A stretch of 64,000 bases of DNA from positions 248,001 through 312,000 of the forward strand of contig JAFAYI010000031.1 of assembly GCA_019240475.1 (NCBI GenBank), written 5' to 3'. The DNA is from Acidobacteriaceae bacterium. GTDB lineage: Bacteria; Acidobacteriota; Terriglobia; Bryobacterales; Bryobacteraceae. Under the pieces are notes generated by a model. The model was not told the DNA's origin, made no database searches, and saw only the letters and a list, made by a program, of their open reading frames with translations. A program made the translations under genes and the position numbers. Shown piece by piece: positions 42,798 through 52,015 of this stretch (position 1 is the first letter of the stretch; every line of letters starts with the position of its first letter).

Positions 42798-44024
42798 TCA
42801 ATCCTCCGTTCGAACCCGCTTCCACTTCTTGCCCGCCCGAACCACCAGCACGCCCCCGGCCTCCTCCAGCACTAACCGATCCTGAATGCGCCCGTTCACC
42901 TCCACCGCTCCCGCTTTTATCTTGCGCGATGCGTCCGTCACGCTATCTGCCAAGCCGATCATCGCCAGAAGTTTATCGAGCCGCAGCCCTTTCTCCGTGC
43001 GCGCGCCCGCCGGCAGGTCCACGGTTTCCGTATCCGCGGGCTCCAGTCCACGCCGCACCTCGCGATCGAATGCGTCGCGCGCGGCGTCCGCGTCCGCCTC
43101 CGAATGAAACTCGGCCACGATCCGCTGCCCCAGCGCCATCTTCACCTCCATCGGATCGTCCTGCCCCCCCGCGACGTTTTCCTTCAACCGCGCGATCTCA
43201 TGCATCGGCAGATCCGTCAACAATTCGTAATACCGGTACATCAACTCATCGCTGATCTGCATGATCTTGCGAAACATCACCTTCGGCGGCTCCGCGATGC
43301 CCACGTAATTGTTCTTCGATTTCGACATCTTCTCGACGCCGTCCAACCCTTCCAGAATCGGAACCGTCGCGATAATCTGCGGCGCCTGCCCGTAGTCTTT
43401 CTGGATCTCGCGCCCCACCAGCAGATTGAATTTCTGGTCCGTGCCGCCCATCTCCACATCGCACTCGAGCGCGAACGAATCGAACGCCTGGCTCAGCGGA
43501 TACAGCAGCTCGTGCACCGAGATCGGAATGCCTTCTTTAAAGCGCTTGCTGAAATCGTCCCGCTCCAGCAGCCGCGCAACCGTGTACTTCGAACACAGCC
43601 GCACCATGTTCTCGAACGTCAGCGGCGCAAGCCACTGGCTGTTGAAGCGAATCTCCGTCTTCTCCGGATCGAGAATCTTAAACACCTGTTCGCGATACGT
43701 CGCCGCGTTCCGCTCGATATCCTCGCGCGTCATCGGAGGCCGCGTAATGTTGCGCCCCGTCGGATCGCCGATGATCCCCGTCATATCGCCTATAAGAAAG
43801 ATGACCGTGTGCCCCAGGTCCTGAAAGTGCTTCATCTTTCTGAGAAGCACCGTATGCCCCAGATGCAGATCCGGCGCCGTGGGATCGAACCCCGCCTTCA
43901 CCCGCAGTGGACGATTCTCTTTTGCCGCCGCGATCAGCCGTTCTCGCAGCTCTTCTTCTCGAATAAGCTCGGCAAGTCCTCTTTTGATGTACGTGAGCTG
44001 CTCGTCTACCGGTGGGAAAGGCAC
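42798..44024 (-). CDS. tyrS: Tyrosyl-tRNA synthetase
   Basis: 408 residues. Class I synthetase charging tRNA-Tyr. HIGH-type motif HLGHT at 54-58 and KMSKS at 232-236; C-terminal S4 RNA-binding domain (LRLDKLLAMIGLADSVTDAS ... AGAVEVNGR). The DPTAPDLHLGHTVLLRKM form with LGHT marks the TyrRZ subgroup rather than the E. coli TyrS type. Divergent from the DUF885 gene, only 31 bases between start codons, so promoters must overlap. Confidence 0.96.
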   Translation of the reverse strand: MPFPPVDEQLTYIKRGLAELIREEELRERLIAAAKENRPLRVKAGFDPTAPDLHLGHTVLLRKMKHFQDLGHTVIFLIGDMTGIIGDPTGRNITRPPMTREDIERNAATYREQVFKILDPEKTEIRFNSQWLAPLTFENMVRLCSKYTVARLLERDDFSKRFKEGIPISVHELLYPLSQAFDSFALECDVEMGGTDQKFNLLVGREIQKDYGQAPQIIATVPILEGLDGVEKMSKSKNNYVGIAEPPKVMFRKIMQISDELMYRYYELLTDLPMHEIARLKENVAGGQDDPMEVKMALGQRIVAEFHSEADADAARDAFDREVRRGLEPADTETVDLPAGARTEKGLRLDKLLAMIGLADSVTDASRKIKAGAVEVNGRIQDRLVLEEAGGVLVVRAGKKWKRVRTED

Positions 44025-44055
44025 AATCGCTTTTCATTTTAAATGTGCGCGTAAT

Positions 44056-45750
44056 ATGCCGCATACTAATCAGGTGATCAAATTCGCCTTGCTGCTCGCC
44101 CTTGCAGTAGCCGCCATGAATGCGCAAACTCCCTTCGACACCCTTGTAGACCGCTACTTCGACGATTACTTCCGTCTGAATCCCACTGCCGCGACTGCCG
44201 CCGGCTTCCACAAACCCTACGATGCGCAGTTGGACGATTATTCTCCGAGCAGCATGCAGGCTCGCATCTCCCTCGATCGAAAGTATCTGGCCGAATTCGA
44301 AAACCAGCCGCCCTCCGACGACCGCGATCTCATGCTCTCGCGTCTCAAAGGCGACCTCCTCGACATCCAGCAGATCCGCATGTACGAAGTCAACCCGGAC
44401 TTCTATTCGAGCGGCATCACGGCTTCCATCTTCACCCTGATGAGCCGCAACTTCGCGCCTCCCGAAGAGCGCCTGCGCGACGTCATCGCTCGTGAACAAA
44501 AAGCGTCTCAAGTGTTTCAAACGGCGAAACAGAATCTGAAGAATCCGCCGAAGATCTACACCGAAGTCGCCCTCGAACAGCTACCCGGCTTGCAGTCCTT
44601 CTTCGCCGAAGACGTCCCCCAAGCCTTCTCCGCCGTCAAAGACCCGCAGCTTCTCGCCGACTTCAAACAATCGAACAACGGCGTCATCCAATGCCTGAAG
44701 GATTACGAGACCTGGGTCAAGACCGACTTGTTGCCTCGCTCGAATGGCGATTTCCGCATCGGCGCCGACGCCTTCCAAAAGAAAGTCATGTACGACGAAA
44801 TGGTCGACGTGCCGCTCGATCGCCTGCTCGCGATTGGCTTCGAAAATCTCCACGCCAACCAGCAGCATCTGCTCGAGCTCTGCAAGAAAATCGATCCCGC
44901 CAAAACCCCGGAACAGATCGTCGCAGGCTTCGAAAAGGATTATCCTCCGCCGGACAAGCTGCTCGATACCTTCCGTAACACCTTCTCCGGCCTGATCGAT
45001 TTCATCAACGCCCACCACATCATCGGCATGCCTTCCACAACCCGGCCGATCCTCGAAGAGACTCCACCCTTCATGCGCGCCCTCACCACCGCCTCCATGG
45101 ATACGCCAGGGCCTTATGAAAAGGTTGCGACCGAAGCCTACTTCAACGTGACGCTGCCGGAAAAGAATTGGCCGCCCGAGCGCGTCCACGAATTCATGAC
45201 CGCATTCAGCCGCGGAACCATCACCAGCACCGCCATCCATGAAGCCTACCCCGGCCACTTCGTCCAGTTGATGTGGTTCCAGAAGGTCTCATCCAAGGCG
45301 CGCAAGCTGGTGCAATCCAATTCGAACGTCGAAGGCTGGGCGCACTATACGGAACAGATGATGCTCGATGAAGGCTATGGCTCGGGCGATCCCGAACTGC
45401 GCGTGGGCCAATTGCTCGACGCGCTGCTGCGCAATTGCCGCTACATCGTCGGCATTCAAATGCACACCGGCAAAATGTCCTACGAGCAAGGCATCGACTT
45501 CTTTATGAAGGAGGGCTACATGTCGCACGATTACGCCGAGCGCGAAACCAAGCGCGGTACCTCCGACCCGACCTATCTCGTCTACACGCTAGGCAAACTC
45601 GAAATACTCAAGCTGCGCGCCGACTATAAAGCCAAGATGGGCTCCAACTACTCGCTCGAAGGTTTTCATAACGCGTTCATCCAACAGGGAGGCGTTCCCA
45701 TCAAGCTGATCCGCCACGCCCTGCTCGGCGACGATTCACCGACGTTATAG
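44056..45750 (+). CDS. Secreted DUF885 family protein (probable zinc metallopeptidase)
   Basis: 564 residues from ATG 44056, followed by a signal peptide (VIKFALLLALAVAAMNAQ). DUF885 proteins have a thermolysin-like helical fold; the likely zinc site is HEAYPGHF (two His and Glu) with a downstream Glu in EGWAHYTEQMM. Length and the conserved C-terminal block (YMSHDYAERETKRGTSDPTY) are normal. Probably a periplasmic peptidase; substrate unknown. Convergent with the next gene, three bases apart. Confidence 0.88.
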   Translation: MPHTNQVIKFALLLALAVAAMNAQTPFDTLVDRYFDDYFRLNPTAATAAGFHKPYDAQLDDYSPSSMQARISLDRKYLAEFENQPPSDDRDLMLSRLKGDLLDIQQIRMYEVNPDFYSSGITASIFTLMSRNFAPPEERLRDVIAREQKASQVFQTAKQNLKNPPKIYTEVALEQLPGLQSFFAEDVPQAFSAVKDPQLLADFKQSNNGVIQCLKDYETWVKTDLLPRSNGDFRIGADAFQKKVMYDEMVDVPLDRLLAIGFENLHANQQHLLELCKKIDPAKTPEQIVAGFEKDYPPPDKLLDTFRNTFSGLIDFINAHHIIGMPSTTRPILEETPPFMRALTTASMDTPGPYEKVATEAYFNVTLPEKNWPPERVHEFMTAFSRGTITSTAIHEAYPGHFVQLMWFQKVSSKARKLVQSNSNVEGWAHYTEQMMLDEGYGSGDPELRVGQLLDALLRNCRYIVGIQMHTGKMSYEQGIDFFMKEGYMSHDYAERETKRGTSDPTYLVYTLGKLEILKLRADYKAKMGSNYSLEGFHNAFIQQGGVPIKLIRHALLGDDSPTL

Positions 45751-45752
45751 CC

Positions 45753-46532
45753 TCACGCGGCGAGCGGCAGCTCCGCAAGGGGCAGCGGCATCTCGATCAC
45801 GTTCTCGTTCGGCAGCTTGGTCATCAGCGCATCGGTCGCAATCGCGAGCAACTCCTCGGCGCGAGGGCTCAAATCGAATTCGTCCGAGAAGCGCCGCAGT
45901 TGCGTGTTGAAGGCGCGCCGCAGCAAAACGATCGCCTGCTCCAATCCCAACTTCGGAATGTCGATGATGGCGAATTTTAGAATGCTGTCCATCAGCACCG
46001 TTTCCACGTTAAGCATCTTATATATAGCCCGGCGATTCCGCGAAACATACTTCACCACTTCCTTGCTGCGATACGCAAAGTAATGTTCGCGCGTGAACCA
46101 CGGGAAGCGTCTGGTGTCGAGCGTCTTCAACTCGCGTCCCAGCCGATGCGCCGCCGAAGCGAACGCCCGGTTCAGCGGCTCCGTCTGTTGAATGTCGTAG
46201 GTGAAGATGTTGGTCGGCTTGCCGGAGAAAGGATGCGTGCATTGATACACCAGAATCGGATACGCGGTGTGCGGCCGCAGCAGAATCTCGGGGTTCAGCG
46301 CGAACCATTCCCGCACCCAGCCGCGCATCGCCGTCTGAATAGCCTTGGAGACTGTCGAGTAAGTGGGGAAGTAAGCGGCTGTTCTTTCTTTCGGAGCGCG
46401 CTTCCAAACTGCGAAATCGATGCTGGATTCTTCTGCTCGCGCGGCGCTCTCCTCCGCGTTCACCGCAACGCTCTCGGCGCTTGCTTCGGCGGCTTCTCTG
46501 TTTCGCACCGGCATCATGATCAGTTCGCCCAT
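45753..46532 (-). CDS. Conserved hypothetical protein behind an attenuator-like leader
   Basis: 259 residues. ATG 46532 is fixed by GGGAGG five bases upstream. The first 45 residues are Ala/Glu-rich and disordered; the rest is helical and basic (SKEVVKYVSRNRRAIYKML, LEQAIVLLRRAFNTQLRRF), with YPILVYQCTHPFSGKPTNIF in the middle. No signal peptide or membrane segment. I do not recognise a family; the basic helices could bind nucleic acid but this is a guess. What stands out is its 5' leader: terminator and alternative helices directly before the Shine-Dalgarno. Confidence 0.75.
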   Translation of the reverse strand: MGELIMMPVRNREAAEASAESVAVNAEESAARAEESSIDFAVWKRAPKERTAAYFPTYSTVSKAIQTAMRGWVREWFALNPEILLRPHTAYPILVYQCTHPFSGKPTNIFTYDIQQTEPLNRAFASAAHRLGRELKTLDTRRFPWFTREHYFAYRSKEVVKYVSRNRRAIYKMLNVETVLMDSILKFAIIDIPKLGLEQAIVLLRRAFNTQLRRFSDEFDLSPRAEELLAIATDALMTKLPNENVIEMPLPLAELPLAA

Positions 46533-46543
46533 GTCAGCCTCCC

Positions 46544-46571
46544 AAAAAAAAAGCCGGGAACAGGTCCCGGC
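46544..46571 (-). terminator. Rho-independent terminator immediately upstream of a Shine-Dalgarno
   Basis: On the minus strand: 7-bp stem GCCGGGA/TCCCGGC with a 5-base loop, then nine T residues, then GGGAGG and the ATG at 46532. This is the strongest intrinsic terminator seen in the window. It may end the transcript of the DUF1593 gene, 235 bases upstream, or act as an attenuator for the gene it precedes. Confidence 0.85.
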
Positions 46572-46591
46572 TCATCTCGCTTTCGAATCCC

Positions 46592-46696
46592 GCTCGCGAG
46601 CATTCTCGCGAGCAACCCGAAGCTACCACGCCCACCCCAAGCGATTGGCAGTTTCGAGGCCGCTCAATCGCTTTCAACAACCGCTAAACGATTGAG
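46592..46696 (-). promoter_or_regulatory. Structured leader with mutually exclusive helices
   Basis: Minus-strand RNA order: CTCAATCG (46696-46689), CGATTGAG (46670-46663), CAATCGC (46647-46641), then a perfect GCTCGCGAG/CTCGCGAGC hairpin (46613-46592) and the terminator. The second segment can pair with the first (8 bp) or, as GCGATTG, with the third (7 bp), not both. An AT-rich stretch (about 46690-46760) further upstream could hold the promoter. The pattern suits an attenuator or riboswitch-like element; no known class recognised. Confidence 0.5.
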
Positions 46697-46808
46697 TAAA
46701 CACTAGAAAAGTTTTTCGAGATTTTCTTTAAACTTTTGTGACTGACTTTTCGAGACCTGCCAAAAACGCCGTTCTCGGCGGCCCGGCGGCGTGTCTCCGC
46801 GCCTGCCG

Positions 46809-48308
46809 CTACCTGCTCTGGTGAACCGTCAGCACAACTCGGCGGTAAGACGTTAATCGCGGCGATCCTTCATCCGTCGCGGCAAGTATGATGTGCGCGA
46901 TGCCTTCGGAAGGGCAGCCTTTGCCCAGATCCAGCCACGCCGCCCGGCACGTCGCCATCGCCGTCACCACGGCTCTTGCCGTTTCCCCGCCCGAAATCGC
47001 AATCTCCGCCAAGCTGGCGTCCGTGGACCCCGCTTCCTTGTAGTGAAACCAGCGATAGTGAATCGCTTGCCCGTCTGGATCGTGGCTCGCGCTCGCATCG
47101 AGTGTAAGCGCCTCTCCGACCTTGACATCCAGAAAAATGGGACCCGTTCCACCCGTCCCATTCACTTCCAGCACCGGACGATGATTGGCGTGCTCGTAAT
47201 CGTTCACGGTCCAATCCATCCGCGCCGCGAAATCGTTCTGGTATGCTTCCCGCCATCGCCAGATCGTCGCCTGGTCCGAGATGTACCGCCGCCCATCTGC
47301 CCCCGTAACCTCGTCCTGCGAGGTCACGCGCGAAAACAGGTCCCCGCCCTGCGTCCAAATCGGATGCGTCTCCCCGTAAGGCTGCCGGTAAATGTATCGG
47401 CCGCCCCAGCCGCCCCAGTCCGGCCTCGCATAAGCATCCAGCCCGTTATCGATCAAGCCGAGATACGAAGGCGTGTCTCCCTCCATGATGAACAGAAAGC
47501 GCGGGTACAGCTTTCCCAACGGTCCTTTGCTCCGGATGTTTTTCTCCAGCCACTCATTGGTCACTAACGACGAATCCGCGCCCGCGCAGTTGCGGTAATA
47601 GAAGTCCCCGCTGATGCCCGTCCACGTTGCGTAATAATATTCGCCGCCCGTCGCTGTCGACGGCTGAACGATGTAGAAGAGGTTAGGAAACTCCCTCCTG
47701 ATCCACGGCCCCGCGTCATCCTGATCCGAGATGGAACTCACGCGCAGCTTCGCGATGAATCGATCCGCTTCCGCCGCCGAACGCGTCGCTCGCACATGCA
47801 TCAATGCCTGCGCAAGCGTGTTCGCTCCGCCCCACACCGTGATCCACACCGGCCGTTCGTCGTCGCGGTCAGCCGCCTGGATGATCGCCTGAGCCCCTTC
47901 CGACGTCTTATCCAAACCCGTCGCCGCCATGCCGTATCCGGGCTGCCCGCTGTACACGCGATTATTCAATTCTTCAGCCGTGGGCCAGCCCTGCGCATGC
48001 CGAAGCAGGTTCGGCCGCGCTTGCCCATACGCCGCGATCAGTTTGCGCATGGTCTCCGGATGCACAATGTTCTTCTGCCACGTCGAAGTCGCGGCGATCA
48101 AGGCTTCAATCTCCAACTCGTTCGAATAAAGCAGCAGGCGCGTCAGCGACATCTGATCGTCCGGCTCATTGCCAATGTCGCTAATGACAATCATCCGCGC
48201 GTGTCCCGAGAACCGATCTACATGTGACGGCGCGATCCCCTGTCCGGCAACCGCCGGCAAGCACCCTACTATGGTCGCGAGAATCCAGTAACCCGATCTC
48301 AAGTCCAT
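46809..48308 (-). CDS. Secreted DUF1593 family protein (nucleoside hydrolase-like)
   Basis: 499 residues with a signal peptide (ATIVGCLPAVAG). The N-terminal domain has nucleoside-hydrolase-like signatures (ARMIVISDIGNEPDDQMSLTRLL with its Asp cluster; VWITVWGGANTLAQAL), and the C-terminal about 100 residues form a DUF1593-type beta domain (LTLDASASHDPDGQAIHYRW). These proteins are annotated as cellulose-binding or ribonucleoside-hydrolase-like and are common near glycan degradation genes; the substrate is unproven. Monocistronic; its 3' end reads toward the leader at 46.7 kb. Confidence 0.88.
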   Translation of the reverse strand: MDLRSGYWILATIVGCLPAVAGQGIAPSHVDRFSGHARMIVISDIGNEPDDQMSLTRLLLYSNELEIEALIAATSTWQKNIVHPETMRKLIAAYGQARPNLLRHAQGWPTAEELNNRVYSGQPGYGMAATGLDKTSEGAQAIIQAADRDDERPVWITVWGGANTLAQALMHVRATRSAAEADRFIAKLRVSSISDQDDAGPWIRREFPNLFYIVQPSTATGGEYYYATWTGISGDFYYRNCAGADSSLVTNEWLEKNIRSKGPLGKLYPRFLFIMEGDTPSYLGLIDNGLDAYARPDWGGWGGRYIYRQPYGETHPIWTQGGDLFSRVTSQDEVTGADGRRYISDQATIWRWREAYQNDFAARMDWTVNDYEHANHRPVLEVNGTGGTGPIFLDVKVGEALTLDASASHDPDGQAIHYRWFHYKEAGSTDASLAEIAISGGETARAVVTAMATCRAAWLDLGKGCPSEGIAHIILAATDEGSPRLTSYRRVVLTVHQSR

Positions 48309-48489
48309 CGGTTTGTGACCAGCATACGCCCCCCTGGACCGGTCCGAGCACTTCCGCGAAGCGCCTCCACTTCGCGCCGCCGATCTTCACGTCCCTATGG
48401 ACCTATCGGTACCGGGCTCGGCCCCTAGTGCGCGAATCAAAGGTTGTCACACCAACCCCGGGTGTAGATTGTCTGAAAGGAGAAAGTGG

Positions 48490-49494
48490 ATGAAATTCTG
48501 GACAGCGACCTTACTTTCTGCGCTGATCTCGACAGGTTGTTTGCAAGGTCGGGCCGCGCAAGCCAGCGCAGCCAATACGAATCGGGTGGATGCTCAGGCG
48601 CCCCCGGTGACACAGTGGACCCGTTTCGACGATCCCAATGAGAAGGCGTTCTACATCGACGTTCCAGCCGGATGGAAAACAGAAGGGGGGTTAGTGCGCC
48701 GGAATGCCATCGATTATTCGATGTTTCTCCGCGTCCTTTCGCCGGATGCTTCCATTTTGCTGATCCTGGGAGATCCGGGTCCGGGGCTATTCGCCACGCC
48801 ACACTTTGGTGCAGGTGGGAATGCGCGGCCCTATTTGCCGGGAGAGAGTCTGGCTCGACAGTACGCAGATTCTTCACTCCCCGAAGTTTGTTCCAGTCTC
48901 ACCTTCCTATCGGGAGCCGACAGGCCCGATATCGCGAATGGGCCCCTCTCTTATATGACGCCGTACGCGCGCCACGATGCCGGCGAGGTGAATTATTCTT
49001 GCATGCACAACGGCAAACCCGCGCGTGCATATATGTTGGCGGTCACCTACATGTATTCCGTGATGTGGGGTCAAAGCCTGCTGGCAGGCTGCATCGCGCC
49101 AGCGGAGCGCCTGGACGACGCGAAAAAGACCATCCGGCACATGCTGGAGAACGCTCATTACGACCCGGCCTGGGCGCGCCGCCAACAGGCCTCCATCAAT
49201 TCGGCCGCCGCCGCGCTCAACCGCGCGACCCTCGCGCAGACGAAGTATTCGGAAGACCTGAGAGCCAACGCGCAGCGTCAGATGGCGGAGATGAATCGGC
49301 AGTTCAACAGCTTTAACGATGTGCTCACCCAAACTGCGACGTTCACCGACGCCTCGGGAGCGGTCTACCGCAACGTGCCGAACACGAAGAGTTATCACTG
49401 GCGCGGAACTGACGGGCGGATCGTGGAAACCGCCGGTCCGAATCCGCCGCCGGGCTCGGGATGGACCCCCTTGCAAAAGCTTCCGAACCAGTGA
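48490..49494 (+). CDS. Secreted hypothetical protein, possible lipoprotein
   Basis: 334 residues from ATG 48490, with AAAGGAG seven bases upstream; in-frame starts further 5' lack a ribosome site. Signal MKFWTATLLSALISTGCLQG; the Cys in ISTGC could be lipidated, though the residue at -3 is not the usual Leu. The mature domain begins FDDPNEKAFYIDVPAGWKTEGG, a style seen in proteins with a MOG1/PsbP-like or DUF-type sheet. The C-terminus has a helical Ala/Gln/Asn-rich run, then a short beta end (SYHWRGTDGRIVETAG). Function unknown. Confidence 0.75.
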   Translation: MKFWTATLLSALISTGCLQGRAAQASAANTNRVDAQAPPVTQWTRFDDPNEKAFYIDVPAGWKTEGGLVRRNAIDYSMFLRVLSPDASILLILGDPGPGLFATPHFGAGGNARPYLPGESLARQYADSSLPEVCSSLTFLSGADRPDIANGPLSYMTPYARHDAGEVNYSCMHNGKPARAYMLAVTYMYSVMWGQSLLAGCIAPAERLDDAKKTIRHMLENAHYDPAWARRQQASINSAAAALNRATLAQTKYSEDLRANAQRQMAEMNRQFNSFNDVLTQTATFTDASGAVYRNVPNTKSYHWRGTDGRIVETAGPNPPPGSGWTPLQKLPNQ

Positions 49495-49565
49495 AATCAT
49501 GGGCGCAGTCTTCAAAGCGCGGGCATTCATAGGTTGTTCCCGTCGCGATCGCCCACTATCCCGCG

Positions 49566-51851
49566 CTACCGCTTCACCGGCAGCGCGAACGCCACATACG
49601 CCCGATGGACAGGAGCCTTGGCTAACGTATCGCCCGATGCCGCCTGCGCCTCGGTGACCGGCGCTCCGCCTTTGCTGGATGCCGCGCAAACCACCAGATA
49701 CTCCCGCCCGCCTGCCTCATAGGCCGCCGGCACGCCCTCGGAAGCTGCCGGCAACGGCGTTGACCACAGCAGCTGCCCGCTGTCTTTGTCGTAGGCTCGC
49801 AGTACGCCTTCATCCTTGGTCGCTATAAACAGCAGGCCGCCCGCGGTAACCACCGCTCCGTTTCGTTCCATAAAAATGCCCCGGTTCTGGCCTCGGTAGG
49901 ACGCCGCGGCCTGAGGCGCGTCGCCAAGTGGCGCTTTCCACTTGATCGTTCCTTCATTCAGGTCATATGCCGTGATCGTGGACCAAGGCGCTCCAATCGC
50001 CGCCGGGCTCAACCCGTACCCGGTCCAATAACGGACAACAGCGCCTGCCCCATCCTTCGTCTCGCTAACCGGCGGCCCAGCCTCTTTTACAGTCGAACTC
50101 TCTGCAGTCGAACCCGGCCGCCTGCCTCCCGCCCCCGGATCGCTCAAGAAAGCGACCAGCGAGTCGAGCCCGCTCGGTCGCAGCTCGCCAAATGCGGGCA
50201 TGTCGCCCATCCCATGCGAAACGATGTTCTTGATGCCTTCCGCTGAAACTCGATGCGCAATCTCCACCAGCGGTGGGACGGCTGGTGGTCGTCCTTGTAG
50301 AGTGGCGCCGTGACACAACGCGCACCTCTGCTCGTAGATCGCGCGGCCCCGTTCCGCAGATGTGGCGCCTTCCTCTTCATCCGGCTTGATCACAGGCGCG
50401 CTCACCAGCTTCAGAATCGCCGGCACGTCCATCGACACCACGTACAACGTGCCCGTACTCGGATCCACCGCCGTGTTGCCCCAATTCGCCCCGCCTCGAT
50501 TGCCCGGCATTTCCACCGTGTTTTTCAACGATGGCGGCGTGTAAATCCCTTCATTGCGCGCCGACAGTAGCAGGTCTCTCCACTTCGCCTGCTCCTCTGG
50601 CGTCAGAACGGAGCGGTTAATGTCCCCAACGGTAAAGCTTTGCCGCGCGAACGGCGGCGGCGCTACATTGAACGGCTGCGTTGGCGACGCTGTCTCCCCA
50701 GGCACATCGCTCTTCGGAACCGGACGCTCCTCAATCGGCCACAAAGGCTCGCCCGTCACCCGATCGAACACATATAGAAACCCTTGCTTAGTCGCTTGCG
50801 CGACAACATCCACCGCTTTCCCGTTGTGCCGAACAGTTAGTAACTGGGGCGCCGCCGTCAGGTCGTAATCCCAGAGGTCGTGATGCACTAGCTGCCGATG
50901 CCACAGCCGCTTTCCCGTTCGCGCATCCAGCGCCACTAGGCAATCGGAGAAGAGGTTGTCTCCAGTCCGGTCCGCGCCGTAGAAATCGTAAGTCGGCGAT
51001 CCCAGCGGGACATACGCAATCCCGCGCTTCTCGTCGAGTGTAATCTCGCCCCACGCGTTCGTCCCGCCGGCGTATTTCCACGCATCCTTCGGCCAAGTGT
51101 CGTACCCGTATTCGCCGGGATGCGGCACGGTATGAAACGTCCACGTCAGCTTGCCGGAAACTACATCGTAGGCGCGAATGTCCCCAGGCGGCGAGCCATA
51201 TTCCTCGCCTGTCGCCGATCCGGTGATGATAAGGTTTTCAAAGATTCTCCCGGGCGTCGCCGATTGTATCCTCGTAACCGTCTTCGGGTCTCGTCCAAGT
51301 CCTTCCCGCAAATCCACTCGCCCGTTCTGGCCGAAAGACGTTATCGCCTTGCCCGTTCGGGCGTCAATCGCGACTAAGTCGTCGTTCAGTGCAATAAGAA
51401 GCCTGCGATCGCTGCGGTCGCGGCTCTCCCAATAATTAATTCCCCGCTTCCCGAGAAAATCGACCCCGCCAAAAATGTCCGCCCGCTGCCCGGTGGAAAA
51501 CGACCAAAGTTCTTTGCCGCTAGTGGCGTCCAGCGCCACAATCGACGAGTGCTTGGCCATCGCATACAGAACCCCATCCACCACGATAGGATTGAAGGCA
51601 TACGGAATCCCATCGCGCGTAGCATATTCCCAAGCGACTTCGAGCCGCCCCACATTCGTCCGATTGATCTCATCCAGAGCGGAATAATGCGACGAATCCG
51701 CTCCCCCGAGATAATCGCTCCAGGTCGCATGCCTCGCGGCTTCCCGTTCGGCCCGGGGTGAACCACCGAGGCCGCCCATGCAAACCACCGTGAACCCCAC
51801 GAGTGATGCGCGCGCCAAGCCACGCTTGCGTCTTATCGACCAGTTCCCCAC
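49566..51851 (-). CDS. PQQ-dependent dehydrogenase with a cytochrome c domain inserted in the propeller
   Basis: 761 residues from GTG 51851, chosen for GAGGA nine bases upstream and because SIRRKRGLARASLVGFTVVC then forms the signal peptide; an in-frame ATG at 51977 would add 42 residues. Propeller repeats follow (LEVAWEYATRDG, LWSFSTGQRADIFGG, KRLWHRQLVHHDLWDYD). A c-type haem site, RCALCHGATLQG, with Met in GDMPAFGE, interrupts the propeller about three quarters along, before the last blades (TIKWKAPLGDA, QLLWSTPLPAASEG). Quinoproteins oxidise alcohols or sugars in the periplasm and pass electrons to haem. The substrate is unknown; glucose-type and alcohol-type labels are both possible. 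Confidence 0.88.
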   Translation of the reverse strand: MGNWSIRRKRGLARASLVGFTVVCMGGLGGSPRAEREAARHATWSDYLGGADSSHYSALDEINRTNVGRLEVAWEYATRDGIPYAFNPIVVDGVLYAMAKHSSIVALDATSGKELWSFSTGQRADIFGGVDFLGKRGINYWESRDRSDRRLLIALNDDLVAIDARTGKAITSFGQNGRVDLREGLGRDPKTVTRIQSATPGRIFENLIITGSATGEEYGSPPGDIRAYDVVSGKLTWTFHTVPHPGEYGYDTWPKDAWKYAGGTNAWGEITLDEKRGIAYVPLGSPTYDFYGADRTGDNLFSDCLVALDARTGKRLWHRQLVHHDLWDYDLTAAPQLLTVRHNGKAVDVVAQATKQGFLYVFDRVTGEPLWPIEERPVPKSDVPGETASPTQPFNVAPPPFARQSFTVGDINRSVLTPEEQAKWRDLLLSARNEGIYTPPSLKNTVEMPGNRGGANWGNTAVDPSTGTLYVVSMDVPAILKLVSAPVIKPDEEEGATSAERGRAIYEQRCALCHGATLQGRPPAVPPLVEIAHRVSAEGIKNIVSHGMGDMPAFGELRPSGLDSLVAFLSDPGAGGRRPGSTAESSTVKEAGPPVSETKDGAGAVVRYWTGYGLSPAAIGAPWSTITAYDLNEGTIKWKAPLGDAPQAAASYRGQNRGIFMERNGAVVTAGGLLFIATKDEGVLRAYDKDSGQLLWSTPLPAASEGVPAAYEAGGREYLVVCAASSKGGAPVTEAQAASGDTLAKAPVHRAYVAFALPVKR

Positions 51852-52015
51852 GCCAGCTTGTCCTCGTCGCCCGATCGGGCACGAAAAGCGATTATATAGT
51901 TCGCCACTCCGGCGGGCCGCCGCGGCATTCACGTTTGCCGTTCGATTCGCAAGAGCCGCCATGCATCCATCGCGCATTTCGCCAGTTACTAATATGGTTT
52001 ACTTGGACCAAAGCC

